Source: Pedobacter cryoconitis
Lineage (GTDB): Bacteria > Bacteroidota > Bacteroidia > Sphingobacteriales > Sphingobacteriaceae
Assembly (NCBI RefSeq): GCF_014200605.1
Contig: NZ_JACHCE010000002.1
Span: forward strand, 487,300 to 551,299
Reading direction: 5' to 3'
Length of the DNA stretch: 64,000 bases
The translations under genes were made by a program, and so were the position numbers. Below are positions 8,353 to 15,809 of the stretch, in pieces (the stretch's first letter is position 1; each line of letters begins with the position of its first letter). The notes beneath the pieces are model-generated. The model had not been told where the DNA came from and ran no database searches. It saw nothing but the letters and a program-made list of their open reading frames with translations.

Positions 8353-9189
8353 ATGAAGAAATTAAGCTGTTTGCTTTTAATGATTACCTGGTATTTGGGG
8401 TCATATGCTGCTGTTCCAAAGCGGATTATAACTTTGAGTGCTGCTTTGTCAGAGACTACTGATGCTCTGGGCCTTGGAAAAAATATTGTTGCTGTAGATG
8501 TGACTACTACTTATCCTGTCTTTCTAACTAAGTTACCGAAAGTGAGTAATAACAGATCTGTTTCTGCTGAGGCATTGATTGCTTTTGCCCCGGATCTTGT
8601 ACTTGCACCTGAAGGCAGTGTGTCAAAAGAGATTCAATATCAGTTGAAATCGGCGGGCATACGTTTCGTAAGTATCAAACAGGAATATTCTGTGAACGGT
8701 GCCTTAAAATTTATCCGGCAGGTGGCTGAGGCTTTACAGTTGGCACCTAAAGGGGAATTGCTTGCTCGGCAAACAGAACTGAAAATTAAACAGGCATTAG
8801 CCGGTATAAAATCAGGCAGTAAACCTGCGAAAGTCCTTTTTATTTATGCCAGAGGTACCGGGGTAATGATGGTGGCAGGGAAGAAATCAAGTCTGGATGC
8901 AGTGATTAGTCTGTCCGGAGGTAAAAATGCAATTAATGAGTTTGAGGATTTTAAACCTTATACCACAGAAGCACTGGTAAAAGCTAATCCGGATGTCATC
9001 CTGATGTTCGATTTTGGATTAACCAGTCTTGGCGGTGTAAATGGGATTTTAAAAATGCCGGGTGTAGCACAAACTTCGGCTGGCAAGAATAAAAGGATTG
9101 TACAAATGGATCCGGCATTGTTAACAAATTTTAGTGTTCGCCTGGATCAGGCTATAACGGCATTGAATGGTAAGCTGATGGAGTTATAG
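8353..9189 (+). CDS. hmuT: Heme ABC transporter substrate-binding protein
   Basis: 278 residues. Signal peptide about 1-19 (ends GSYAA), then a class III periplasmic binding protein: RIITLSAALSETTDALGLG at the N-terminus, FAPDLVLAPEG near 78-88, and a C-terminal lobe with ALVKANPDVILMFDFGL and DPALLTNFSVRLDQAI. This is the pattern of HmuT/HemT, which accepts heme after outer-membrane passage and hands it to the HmuU permease. First gene of hmuT-hmuU-hmuVS with a 7-bp gap to hmuU. No lipobox is visible, so it is likely free in the periplasm. Expression is probably controlled by the divergent operator region. Confidence 0.88.
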   Translation: MKKLSCLLLMITWYLGSYAAVPKRIITLSAALSETTDALGLGKNIVAVDVTTTYPVFLTKLPKVSNNRSVSAEALIAFAPDLVLAPEGSVSKEIQYQLKSAGIRFVSIKQEYSVNGALKFIRQVAEALQLAPKGELLARQTELKIKQALAGIKSGSKPAKVLFIYARGTGVMMVAGKKSSLDAVISLSGGKNAINEFEDFKPYTTEALVKANPDVILMFDFGLTSLGGVNGILKMPGVAQTSAGKNKRIVQMDPALLTNFSVRLDQAITALNGKLMEL

Positions 9190-9196
9190 ATTTGTT

Positions 9197-10237
9197 ATGA
9201 AACCTATTTTTGTTTATTGTTTACTAATTGCGGCTTTAATGGCCTCTTTATCTTTTTCTCTGGGATTGGGTGCAATGGATATTCCTGTTAAAGATGTCCT
9301 CCTGATTTTATTCCATAAGACAGGGCTTTTTAAGCACCATATGGTTCCTGAGCAATATGAAACTGTGATCCGGATTGTACGTTTACCAAGGGTCCTTCTG
9401 GGCGTACTGGTTGGTGCCGGTCTTGGGATATCGGGTGCCGCTGTTCAGGGAATTTTCAGAAACCCGCTTGCTGAACCTGGTTTGATTGGTATTTCGGCCG
9501 GGGCATCATTGATTGCTGTAGCCATTATTGCATTGGAAATAGGGGTGCTTTCAGGATTGGGTAATTTATTGGGTTACTATTTACTGGCATTTGGTGCTTT
9601 TGCTGGCGCTGGTATAGCGGCCATGCTGGTATACCAGATTTCACGTACCGATGGCAGGCCAAATGTGGCAACCATGTTACTGGCCGGCATTGCAATTAAT
9701 GCACTTGCTGGTGCCTTAACAGGGCTAATTACTTATCTGGCTAATGAACAGCAATTGCGTAATATCACTTTCTGGATGCTGGGCAGTCTGGCTGGTGCTA
9801 CCTGGGAAACTGTTTTAGCTTTATTACCTTTTATTGTAATCCCGGTCGTACTGCTGCCTTTTATGGGCAAAGCTTTGAATGCATTTGCTCTGGGTGAGGC
9901 ACAGGCCGATCATCTGGGCCTGAAAGTTAACCTGGTTAAACGCCGGGTGGTTATCCTGGCAACAATGGCTGTTGGTGCTGCGGTAGCGGTGTCGGGGGTG
10001 ATTGGTTTTGTAGGGCTTTTAGTGCCGCATACGATCCGTTTATTTATAGGTGTTGATAATAAATATGTATTACCTGCATCAGCTTTGCTGGGGGCGCTGA
10101 TTCTGACCCTGGCAGATATGATTGCAAGAACTGTGGTTTCGCCGGTAGAACTACCAATCGGGGTGATCACTGCACTTTTAGGGACACCGCTGTTCCTTTA
10201 TATTTTAATTAAAGACAAAAAGAAATTGCTTCAATAA
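9197..10237 (+). CDS. hmuU: Heme ABC transporter permease, FecCD family
   Basis: 346 residues, almost entirely hydrophobic, with about nine to ten membrane helices. FecCD/BtuC features: RIVRLPRVLLGVLVGAGLG, then GAAVQGIFRNPLAEPGLIG (the conserved RNPLAxPxxIG box) near 80-100, FWMLGSLAGATW near 190 and SGVIGFVGLLVPH near 265, followed by HTIRLFIGVDNK. As a homodimer it would form the inner-membrane channel for heme with the ATPase encoded 9 bp downstream. Length is normal for the family. Confidence 0.9.
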   Translation: MKPIFVYCLLIAALMASLSFSLGLGAMDIPVKDVLLILFHKTGLFKHHMVPEQYETVIRIVRLPRVLLGVLVGAGLGISGAAVQGIFRNPLAEPGLIGISAGASLIAVAIIALEIGVLSGLGNLLGYYLLAFGAFAGAGIAAMLVYQISRTDGRPNVATMLLAGIAINALAGALTGLITYLANEQQLRNITFWMLGSLAGATWETVLALLPFIVIPVVLLPFMGKALNAFALGEAQADHLGLKVNLVKRRVVILATMAVGAAVAVSGVIGFVGLLVPHTIRLFIGVDNKYVLPASALLGALILTLADMIARTVVSPVELPIGVITALLGTPLFLYILIKDKKKLLQ

Positions 10238-10246
10238 TATCTGCCA

Positions 10247-12091
10247 ATGCTAACCGTAGAAAATATAACGTACGAAATCAATAACAGAACACTGATCAGG
10301 AATCTTTCTTTTAGCATGTGCTGTGGAGAAGTGGTCGCTATTCTGGGGGCTAATGGTGCTGGAAAATCTACTCTTCTGAAAATGCTGAGCGGGGAGAAGA
10401 AAAATGCAGAAGGAAATATTTTACTGAATGGTAAAGCAATTCATAGTTATGCTTCTGCTGATCTGGCTAAAAAGAGAGCAGTGCTGAGTCAGCATAATGT
10501 AGTGAATGTAGATTTTCTGGTCAGGGATATTGTCATGATGGGCAGATATCCGCATTATAAGAATAACCCTGGTAAAAATGACAGGAATGTAGTGCGGCAG
10601 ACAATGGATGTTTGCGGGGTGAGTGAACTCGAAGAGCGCTCTATCCTGACTTTATCGGGTGGTGAACAGCAGCGTGTTCAACTGGCAAGGGTACTGGCGC
10701 AAATATGGGATTGCCCGGGCGCATTGCTGTTAATGGATGAGCCTGTTTCGGGTATGGATCTGCAATATCAGCAGCAGACGCTGGCTATCGTGACCGCATT
10801 GGCGAGAAAAAACTTTATGGTGATTACTGTCTTGCATGATATTAATCTCGCTGCACAATATGCGGACAGAATATTAATGTTGAAAAATGGGCGCAAGTGG
10901 AATGATGGCAGTCCTGCTGAAGTACTGAATACACGTAATGTTTATAATATATTTTCAATTGAAGCGGAAGTGAGTATTAACCGCCAGAGTTTAAAACCTT
11001 TTGTGCTTCCTAAGGAGGTACTGATAGATTCAAATAAATTTCATTCTAATTCATATCATATGAGTACTGATAACCTGAAAAATTTAAAAGAGACATACTT
11101 GTCTTATAAAAATGCTAATCCTGGAAAAAGAATCCGTGATATAGCTGCTGCACTCAACGTAAGTGAAGCGGAACTGCTGATGACTGGTTTGGATGAAACT
11201 GTTACCCGTTTAAGCCATGATTTCGAATCTGTTTTAAAAGCGGTGCCAACATTAGGCCATGTCATGGCCTTAACCCGTAACGAATATTGTGTACATGAGC
11301 GTAAAGGCGCCTATGAGAAGATTTCTTTTACTCCTCATGCTGGTTTGGTATTAGGGGACGATATCGATCTGCGTTTATTTTTAAGCGGCTGGAAATATGG
11401 TTTTGCCGTGGTAGAAGAAAAAACAACAAGTCTGCAGTTTTTTGACGGCCTGGGTGTGGCTGTTCATAAAATTTATCTGACTGAAAAGAGTAATAAGGAC
11501 GCTTTTAAAGCTTTGGTTGATAATTTTACAGCCCACGATCAGCAGGCAGCAGTGCTGAGTAAAGATCAGCAGAGAAGACCTGCTGCAGGCAAACCTGATA
11601 GTGAGGTTGACCTGACTGGTTTTCAGGAAGGCTGGAATAATATGCAGGATACACATGAGTTCTTTATGCTGATGCGGAAGTTTGGGGTAAGCAGGATTCA
11701 GGCAATGCACCTTGCGCCAGAGGGAAGAACAAAGGAAATTGCCCTGGATACTTTTAAAGGATTGATTACTGAATGTGCAGAACGGCAGGTTCCGGTAATG
11801 GTATTTACTGGTAACCCTGGTTGTATACAGATCCATTCAGGACTGGTAACTAACCTGATGGAAAGAGGGGAGTGGTTTAATGTCCTTGATCCTGAATTTA
11901 ATCTTCATTTAAGGTTAGATGGAATTTCGAGTATATGGCAGGTGGTTAAGCCTTCTGCTGACGGGGATATTAATTCGCTGGAAGTTTACGATAAGGATGG
12001 AGAGATGATTGTTCAGTTTTTTGGTAAACGTAAACCTGGAATTCCTGAACTGGAAGAGTGGCGTGAGATTTTAAAACTGGAATTAGCATAG
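10247..12091 (+). CDS. hmuV: Fused heme ABC-transporter ATPase and heme-degrading/chaperone protein (HmuV-HmuS)
   Basis: 614 residues in one uninterrupted frame. Residues 1 to about 250 are an ABC ATPase: Walker A GANGAGKST 34-42, signature LSGGE 136-140, Walker B LLMDEP 161-166, switch His197. After a linker (about 251-271) residues 272-614 form a complete HemS/HmuS/ChuS protein: 343 residues, starting with MSTDN, with the two-repeat architecture and DTHEFF, whose His470 is residue 199 of this part, close to the heme-ligand His196 of Yersinia HemS. HmuV uses ATP to pull heme through HmuU; HmuS receives and may cleave it. The usual layout is two separate genes of about 260 and 345 residues. 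A second start at the in-frame ATG 11060 is possible; an AAGGAGG lies in the linker. Confidence 0.85.
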   Translation: MLTVENITYEINNRTLIRNLSFSMCCGEVVAILGANGAGKSTLLKMLSGEKKNAEGNILLNGKAIHSYASADLAKKRAVLSQHNVVNVDFLVRDIVMMGRYPHYKNNPGKNDRNVVRQTMDVCGVSELEERSILTLSGGEQQRVQLARVLAQIWDCPGALLLMDEPVSGMDLQYQQQTLAIVTALARKNFMVITVLHDINLAAQYADRILMLKNGRKWNDGSPAEVLNTRNVYNIFSIEAEVSINRQSLKPFVLPKEVLIDSNKFHSNSYHMSTDNLKNLKETYLSYKNANPGKRIRDIAAALNVSEAELLMTGLDETVTRLSHDFESVLKAVPTLGHVMALTRNEYCVHERKGAYEKISFTPHAGLVLGDDIDLRLFLSGWKYGFAVVEEKTTSLQFFDGLGVAVHKIYLTEKSNKDAFKALVDNFTAHDQQAAVLSKDQQRRPAAGKPDSEVDLTGFQEGWNNMQDTHEFFMLMRKFGVSRIQAMHLAPEGRTKEIALDTFKGLITECAERQVPVMVFTGNPGCIQIHSGLVTNLMERGEWFNVLDPEFNLHLRLDGISSIWQVVKPSADGDINSLEVYDKDGEMIVQFFGKRKPGIPELEEWREILKLELA

Positions 12092-12107
12092 TGTTAAACA
12101 CTATGCT
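12085..12107. terminator. Hairpin overlapping the stop codons of two convergent genes
   Basis: A perfect 10-bp stem (12085-12094 with 12098-12107, arm AGCATAGTGT) with a 3-nt loop. It contains the stop codon of hmuVS (12089-12091) and that of the AraC-type gene (12101-12103, minus strand). There is no T-tract on either side, so whether it ends transcription is uncertain. Confidence 0.45.
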
Positions 12108-13078
12108 CTGACTCCGCTAGGCAGAATGCCAAAATACTTTTTAAATGCTTTACTGAAATTAGCCTGGTGTTTGAAACCGGTAAGACCTGAGACCTCATAT
12201 ACGCTCATTTCTTCTTCCAGTAGTAAACGCCTGGCTTTTTCCATACGCAGCCTTGTAATATAATCGTACATAGTTACCCCGTAGTACTCTTTAAAACCTG
12301 TACGCAGCTTAAATTCATTCAGCAGGATTTCTTTGGCCAGTTCCTTATGTGTGGGAGGACTTACAAAACGCTCATTTAATATATTACGTGCCTGTTCCAG
12401 CCGGTCAAAATCTCCGGTTTTAAAAAGATCCTGTTTTACTGTTCCGTTATCATTTCTCAGCTGTTCGAGCTGGTACATTAATAATTCCAGTATTTTGGAC
12501 TCTGTATGCAGTCTTTTTAATTCGCCGGACTGACGGCAATCCCGTATTTCATTGATAACCCTTCTCATCTCGGGCGTGACTGCCATATCCTCATTGGAAA
12601 AAGAAGTAAATTGTCCTTTTTCTATATCTCTTACAAAACGTTCATGCAGGATGGAATGACGGTCGATCAGCGAGAAATAATAATCTTTCGAAAGCACAAT
12701 CATAAAATAGGTATACTCTACTTTGGCAATTAATTCATGGTTTGCCTGGGTTGAAGGAATATAACGGATATTATGCCGGCTGTTGCCATGTGACGCTGTC
12801 GATATCTTTTTGCCGGATGCATTCTTATAAAAGATGAACTGGCTGGTAATTGTTTCTCCGTTAATATCTGTATGTATGTTGGTAGGCCCATCAAATAGCA
12901 TGGTTGAGTGCATGAGGAACATGCCTCCGGTAGTGAGCTGGTAATTGACCATCTGTACCGGTGAGCGCTGTATCATCACCTGTTTTTCTGCAAGTATATT
13001 ATTAGGAGAGTAAATGTCGGGCACGTCTTCGACGAATAACCATTCGTCGAGATCGGAAATTTTTGCTTTTACAATCAT
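12101..13078 (-). CDS. AraC/PchR-like transcriptional regulator, probable regulator of heme uptake
   Basis: 325 residues. The N-terminal part (about 1-215) is a sensing domain without recognisable family motifs; residues about 225-325 hold two helix-turn-helix units: THKELAKEILLNEFKLRTGFKEYYG and then MSVYEVSGLTGFKHQANFSKAFKKYFG. The L-N-E-F-K-L-R-x-G-F-K-E form of the first recognition helix is typical of PchR-type activators of siderophore and heme uptake. It is convergent to hmuTUVS, its stop codon nine bases beyond that of hmuVS. Its own promoter fits TTTA-N22-TATATTTG. I infer that it binds the phased repeats at 8095-8154 and 8270-8287, with iron, siderophore or heme as effector. Confidence 0.82.
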   Translation of the reverse strand: MIVKAKISDLDEWLFVEDVPDIYSPNNILAEKQVMIQRSPVQMVNYQLTTGGMFLMHSTMLFDGPTNIHTDINGETITSQFIFYKNASGKKISTASHGNSRHNIRYIPSTQANHELIAKVEYTYFMIVLSKDYYFSLIDRHSILHERFVRDIEKGQFTSFSNEDMAVTPEMRRVINEIRDCRQSGELKRLHTESKILELLMYQLEQLRNDNGTVKQDLFKTGDFDRLEQARNILNERFVSPPTHKELAKEILLNEFKLRTGFKEYYGVTMYDYITRLRMEKARRLLLEEEMSVYEVSGLTGFKHQANFSKAFKKYFGILPSGVRA

Positions 13079-13092
13079 CTAATTTATTTTCC

Positions 13093-13126
13093 CAAATATA
13101 CTTGTTTTATTTATAAGGATTCTAAA
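13093..13126 (-). promoter_or_regulatory. Promoter of the AraC-type regulator gene
   Basis: On the minus strand TATATTTG (13100 to 13093) matches the Bacteroidota -7 element TANNTTTG, with TTTA (13126-13123) 22 bp upstream as a near match to the -33 TTTG. The ATG at 13078 is 15 bp beyond. Confidence 0.5.
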
Positions 13127-13191
13127 TAAAAGAGCTTATTCATTAATACTGATGGTTCATTAACCGGGACTCGTTTTTAATAATATTTACT

Positions 13192-13199
13192 TATTTTTG
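13192..13199 (+). promoter_or_regulatory. -7 promoter element of the deoxyhypusine-synthase-like gene
   Basis: TATTTTTG matches TANNTTTG and lies 37 bp before the ATG at 13236. It overlaps the longer open frame that begins at 13197, which argues for the downstream start. No clear -33 TTTG is visible. Confidence 0.45.
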
Positions 13200-13235
13200 C
13201 GGCGGTTTATACAAAACAGAATAATTTTAATTAAA

Positions 13236-14216
13236 ATGAGCGTAACAAGAGGACCAATATCAAAATTCATGGAAGGGCATTACCTCCATTTCAATGCAGC
13301 AGCTATGATGGATGCAGCTAAAGGCTATGAAACGCATTTAGATGAAGGCGGTAAAATGATGATTACCCTTGCTGGAGCAATGAGTACTGCTGAACTGGGA
13401 ATTTCATTAGCAGAGATGATCCGTCAGGACAAAGTTTCTATAATTTCATGTACAGGTGCGAATCTGGAAGAAGATATTATGAACCTTGTTGCCCATTCAC
13501 ATTATAAACGTGTACCTAACTACCGTGATTTAAGTCCTCAGGACGAATGGGATTTATTAGAAAACCATTATAACCGTGTAACTGATACTTGTATCCCTGA
13601 AGAAGAGGCTTTCAGACGTTTACAAAAACACATTCACGAAATCTGGTCAAATGCTGAGAAAGCAGGAGAGCGTTATTTCCCACATGAGTATATGTATAAA
13701 ATGTTGCTGAGCGGTGTGCTTGAGCAATATTATGAAATCGATCCTAAAAATTCATGGATGCTTGCAGCTGCGGAAAAAAATCTGCCGATTGTAGTTCCGG
13801 GATGGGAAGATTCAACCATGGGAAATATCTTCGCTTCTTATGTGATGAAAAGCGAATTGCAGGCTTCTACTATGAAAAGTGGAATTGAATATATGGGTTA
13901 CCTTGCTGACTGGTATATTAAAAACAGCGCAGGAAAAGGAATTGGATTCTTCCAGATTGGTGGTGGTATCGCAGGAGATTTCCCTATCTGTGTAGTACCT
14001 ATGTTATATCAGGATATGGAAATGGAGAACATTCCTTTCTGGAGTTACTTCTGCCAGATCTCTGATTCAACAACTTCTTATGGATCGTATTCTGGTGCTG
14101 TTCCTAATGAAAAGATCACCTGGGGCAAGCTGGACATCAATACCCCTAAGTTTATCGTAGAGTCTGATGCAACTATCGTGGCTCCATTGATTTTCGCATG
14201 GATATTAAAAATGTAA
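13236..14216 (+). CDS. Deoxyhypusine synthase family protein
   Basis: 326 residues from the ATG at 13236 (the frame could start at 13197, but that would run into the promoter). Family motifs: MITLAGAMSTAELG near 46-60, IISCTGANLEEDIMN near 75-90, GWEDSTMGN near 190, FFQIGGGIAGDFPI near 235, and WGKLDINTPKFIVESDATIVAPL at the C-terminus. The Lys in WGK (Lys298) matches the lysine of deoxyhypusine synthase that carries the aminobutyl intermediate, and the NAD-binding segments are kept. Bacteria lack eIF5A, so the substrate is probably a polyamine, as in homospermidine-type enzymes, or unknown. Monocistronic between a promoter and tandem hairpins. Confidence 0.85.
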   Translation: MSVTRGPISKFMEGHYLHFNAAAMMDAAKGYETHLDEGGKMMITLAGAMSTAELGISLAEMIRQDKVSIISCTGANLEEDIMNLVAHSHYKRVPNYRDLSPQDEWDLLENHYNRVTDTCIPEEEAFRRLQKHIHEIWSNAEKAGERYFPHEYMYKMLLSGVLEQYYEIDPKNSWMLAAAEKNLPIVVPGWEDSTMGNIFASYVMKSELQASTMKSGIEYMGYLADWYIKNSAGKGIGFFQIGGGIAGDFPICVVPMLYQDMEMENIPFWSYFCQISDSTTSYGSYSGAVPNEKITWGKLDINTPKFIVESDATIVAPLIFAWILKM

Positions 14217-14220
14217 ATTA

Positions 14221-14246
14221 AAAATCCAAATCCTTATCTGGATTTT
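14221..14246 (+). terminator. Intrinsic terminator of the deoxyhypusine-synthase-like gene
   Basis: AAAATCCA (14221-14228) pairs with TGGATTTT (14239-14246), followed by more T. Short, A/T-rich stem; it precedes a second, stronger hairpin. Confidence 0.45.
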
Positions 14247-14255
14247 TGTCGTATA

Positions 14256-14289
14256 GAAAATCAGCAAATCTAAAAATTTGCTGATTTTC
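14256..14289. terminator. Strong hairpin terminator upstream of the act operon
   Basis: A perfect 14-bp stem (14256-14269 with 14276-14289, arm GAAAATCAGCAAAT) with a 6-nt loop. It would insulate the act operon from the upstream gene. The T-run after it is short. Confidence 0.6.
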
Positions 14290-14352
14290 TTCGTTTAAAG
14301 CCATAAAAAGGAAAAGTTTAGAATGATTATAAATTGTATTTACTGTCATTTC

Positions 14353-14386
14353 TTTGTCATTGGTAACTTAATAAATTTTACTTTTG
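14353..14386 (+). promoter_or_regulatory. Promoter of the act-cox respiratory operon
   Basis: TTTG (14353-14356), a 22-bp spacer and TACTTTTG (14379-14386) fit the Bacteroidota promoter TTTG-N(19-22)-TANNTTTG. The predicted leader to the ATG at 14468 is about 75 nt. Confidence 0.6.
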
Positions 14387-14467
14387 TGGACGTTTTGGTG
14401 AAGAACAAGAGTTTAAACATCAATACGTTCATTACAGTTTTTTAAAATAAAGCATAAAATACTCATT

Positions 14468-15763
14468 ATGAGGAATATCTCATTGATCATTAGAAGAGTT
14501 TGGAAGTCGGCATTTATGTTTACGGCTCTATCTGTTTTAATCGTTTCTGGTACGCAAGCACAAGACGCAGTAGAAGGTAGAAAAATCTTCAAGGAAAAAT
14601 GTACTTCATGTCATGCATTAGACCGCGATTTGATCGGCCCGGCATTACAAACGATTGTACCTACAAAGAGCGAAGCGTTTTTGTTGAAATGGATAAACAA
14701 TGCTCCGGCATTTATCGCGTCGGGAGACAAAGAGGCTGTTGAGGCTTCGAAGTTCAATCCGAATGCTGATATGACAGCATTTCCTTCATTAACGCCTGAG
14801 CAGATTAAAAGTATCCTTGCTTATGTAAAAGTAGGTGAGCCTAAAAAAGTTGAAGCTGCTGGTGCTGCTACTGGTTCTGATGAAGTTTCAAACTTCTCAA
14901 TCGTAGGGGTAATTGCAGTAATCCTGATCTCTATCATTGTATTAGTGATTCTGGCCAGAGCAATTAAAATGCTTGAGCGTCTGATCCTGAAAAAACAAGG
15001 TGTAGAAATCGAAGAAGACGAAGAGAAAACTTCAATGCTTGCTGGCATTGGTCAGTTATTCAAAAACAAGAAATTTGTTTTCTTTGTTATCCTGTGCTTA
15101 GTGATAAGCTTAGGTTCATTTGGATGGATGGGCATGTGGAACACTGGTGTTTCTACGGGGTACCAGCCAACTCAGCCAATTAAGTTCTCTCACGAGTTAC
15201 ACGCTGGTGTAAACCAGATTGACTGTCAGTACTGTCATGCAGGCGCATTTGAATCTAAAAATGCGACTATCCCTTCGCTTAATGTTTGTATGAACTGTCA
15301 CAAGCAGGTTCAGGCAAGAGACAGCCATGATGGAAACATTTCTCCTGAGATTCAGAAAATCTACAATGCATTAGGTTATGATGCAGATAAAATGACTTAT
15401 GACAAGTCTAAAGAAAAACCAATTGAGTGGGTACGTGTTCACAACCTTCCTGATTTCGCTTACTTCAATCACTCACAACACGTTGTTGTAGCTGAAGAAG
15501 CTATCCGTAAAGAAAAAGGGTTGAAACCAAACGAACCTGTTTGTTTTGCTTGTCACGGACCAGTTAATACAATGGAAGAGATCTACCAATATTCTCCTCT
15601 AACCATGAAATGGTGTATCAACTGTCATAAAGACACCAAGTTAGAGGTTAAAGACAACGCATTCTACACCAAAATTATTGAGGCTCATGAGAAAATCAAA
15701 AAAGGTGAGAAAATTACGCCTGCAGCGTTAGGTGGAATTGAGTGTGGTAAATGTCACTATTAA
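14468..15763 (+). CDS. actA: Alternative complex III subunit ActA, multiheme cytochrome c with extra N-terminal monoheme domain
   Basis: 431 residues. A signal peptide (about 1-31) leads into a monoheme cytochrome c domain with CTSCH at 45-49 and a downstream Met (DMTAFPSL) as likely sixth ligand. A membrane helix (about 142-165), a charged loop and a second helix (about 203-222) follow. Then comes the pentaheme region: CQYCH 253-257, CMNCH 274-278, CFACH 359-363, CINCH 383-387 and CGKCH 426-430. That makes six CxxCH sites in all, against five in the basic ActA domain. ActA takes electrons from the ActB iron-sulfur chain and passes them to the periplasmic side. First gene of actABCDEF, with a good promoter at 14353-14386. 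Confidence 0.92.
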   Translation: MRNISLIIRRVWKSAFMFTALSVLIVSGTQAQDAVEGRKIFKEKCTSCHALDRDLIGPALQTIVPTKSEAFLLKWINNAPAFIASGDKEAVEASKFNPNADMTAFPSLTPEQIKSILAYVKVGEPKKVEAAGAATGSDEVSNFSIVGVIAVILISIIVLVILARAIKMLERLILKKQGVEIEEDEEKTSMLAGIGQLFKNKKFVFFVILCLVISLGSFGWMGMWNTGVSTGYQPTQPIKFSHELHAGVNQIDCQYCHAGAFESKNATIPSLNVCMNCHKQVQARDSHDGNISPEIQKIYNALGYDADKMTYDKSKEKPIEWVRVHNLPDFAYFNHSQHVVVAEEAIRKEKGLKPNEPVCFACHGPVNTMEEIYQYSPLTMKWCINCHKDTKLEVKDNAFYTKIIEAHEKIKKGEKITPAALGGIECGKCHY

Positions 15764-15809
15764 TAGAGTTTAGTAAAAAGAACGTTCGATAAACAGTAAT
15801 ATAGCTTAA

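Noticed and set aside
13197-13235. Start of the deoxyhypusine-synthase-like gene at 13197
   Set aside because: The codons overlap the TATTTTTG promoter element at 13192-13199 and the added residues are basic and atypical of the family.
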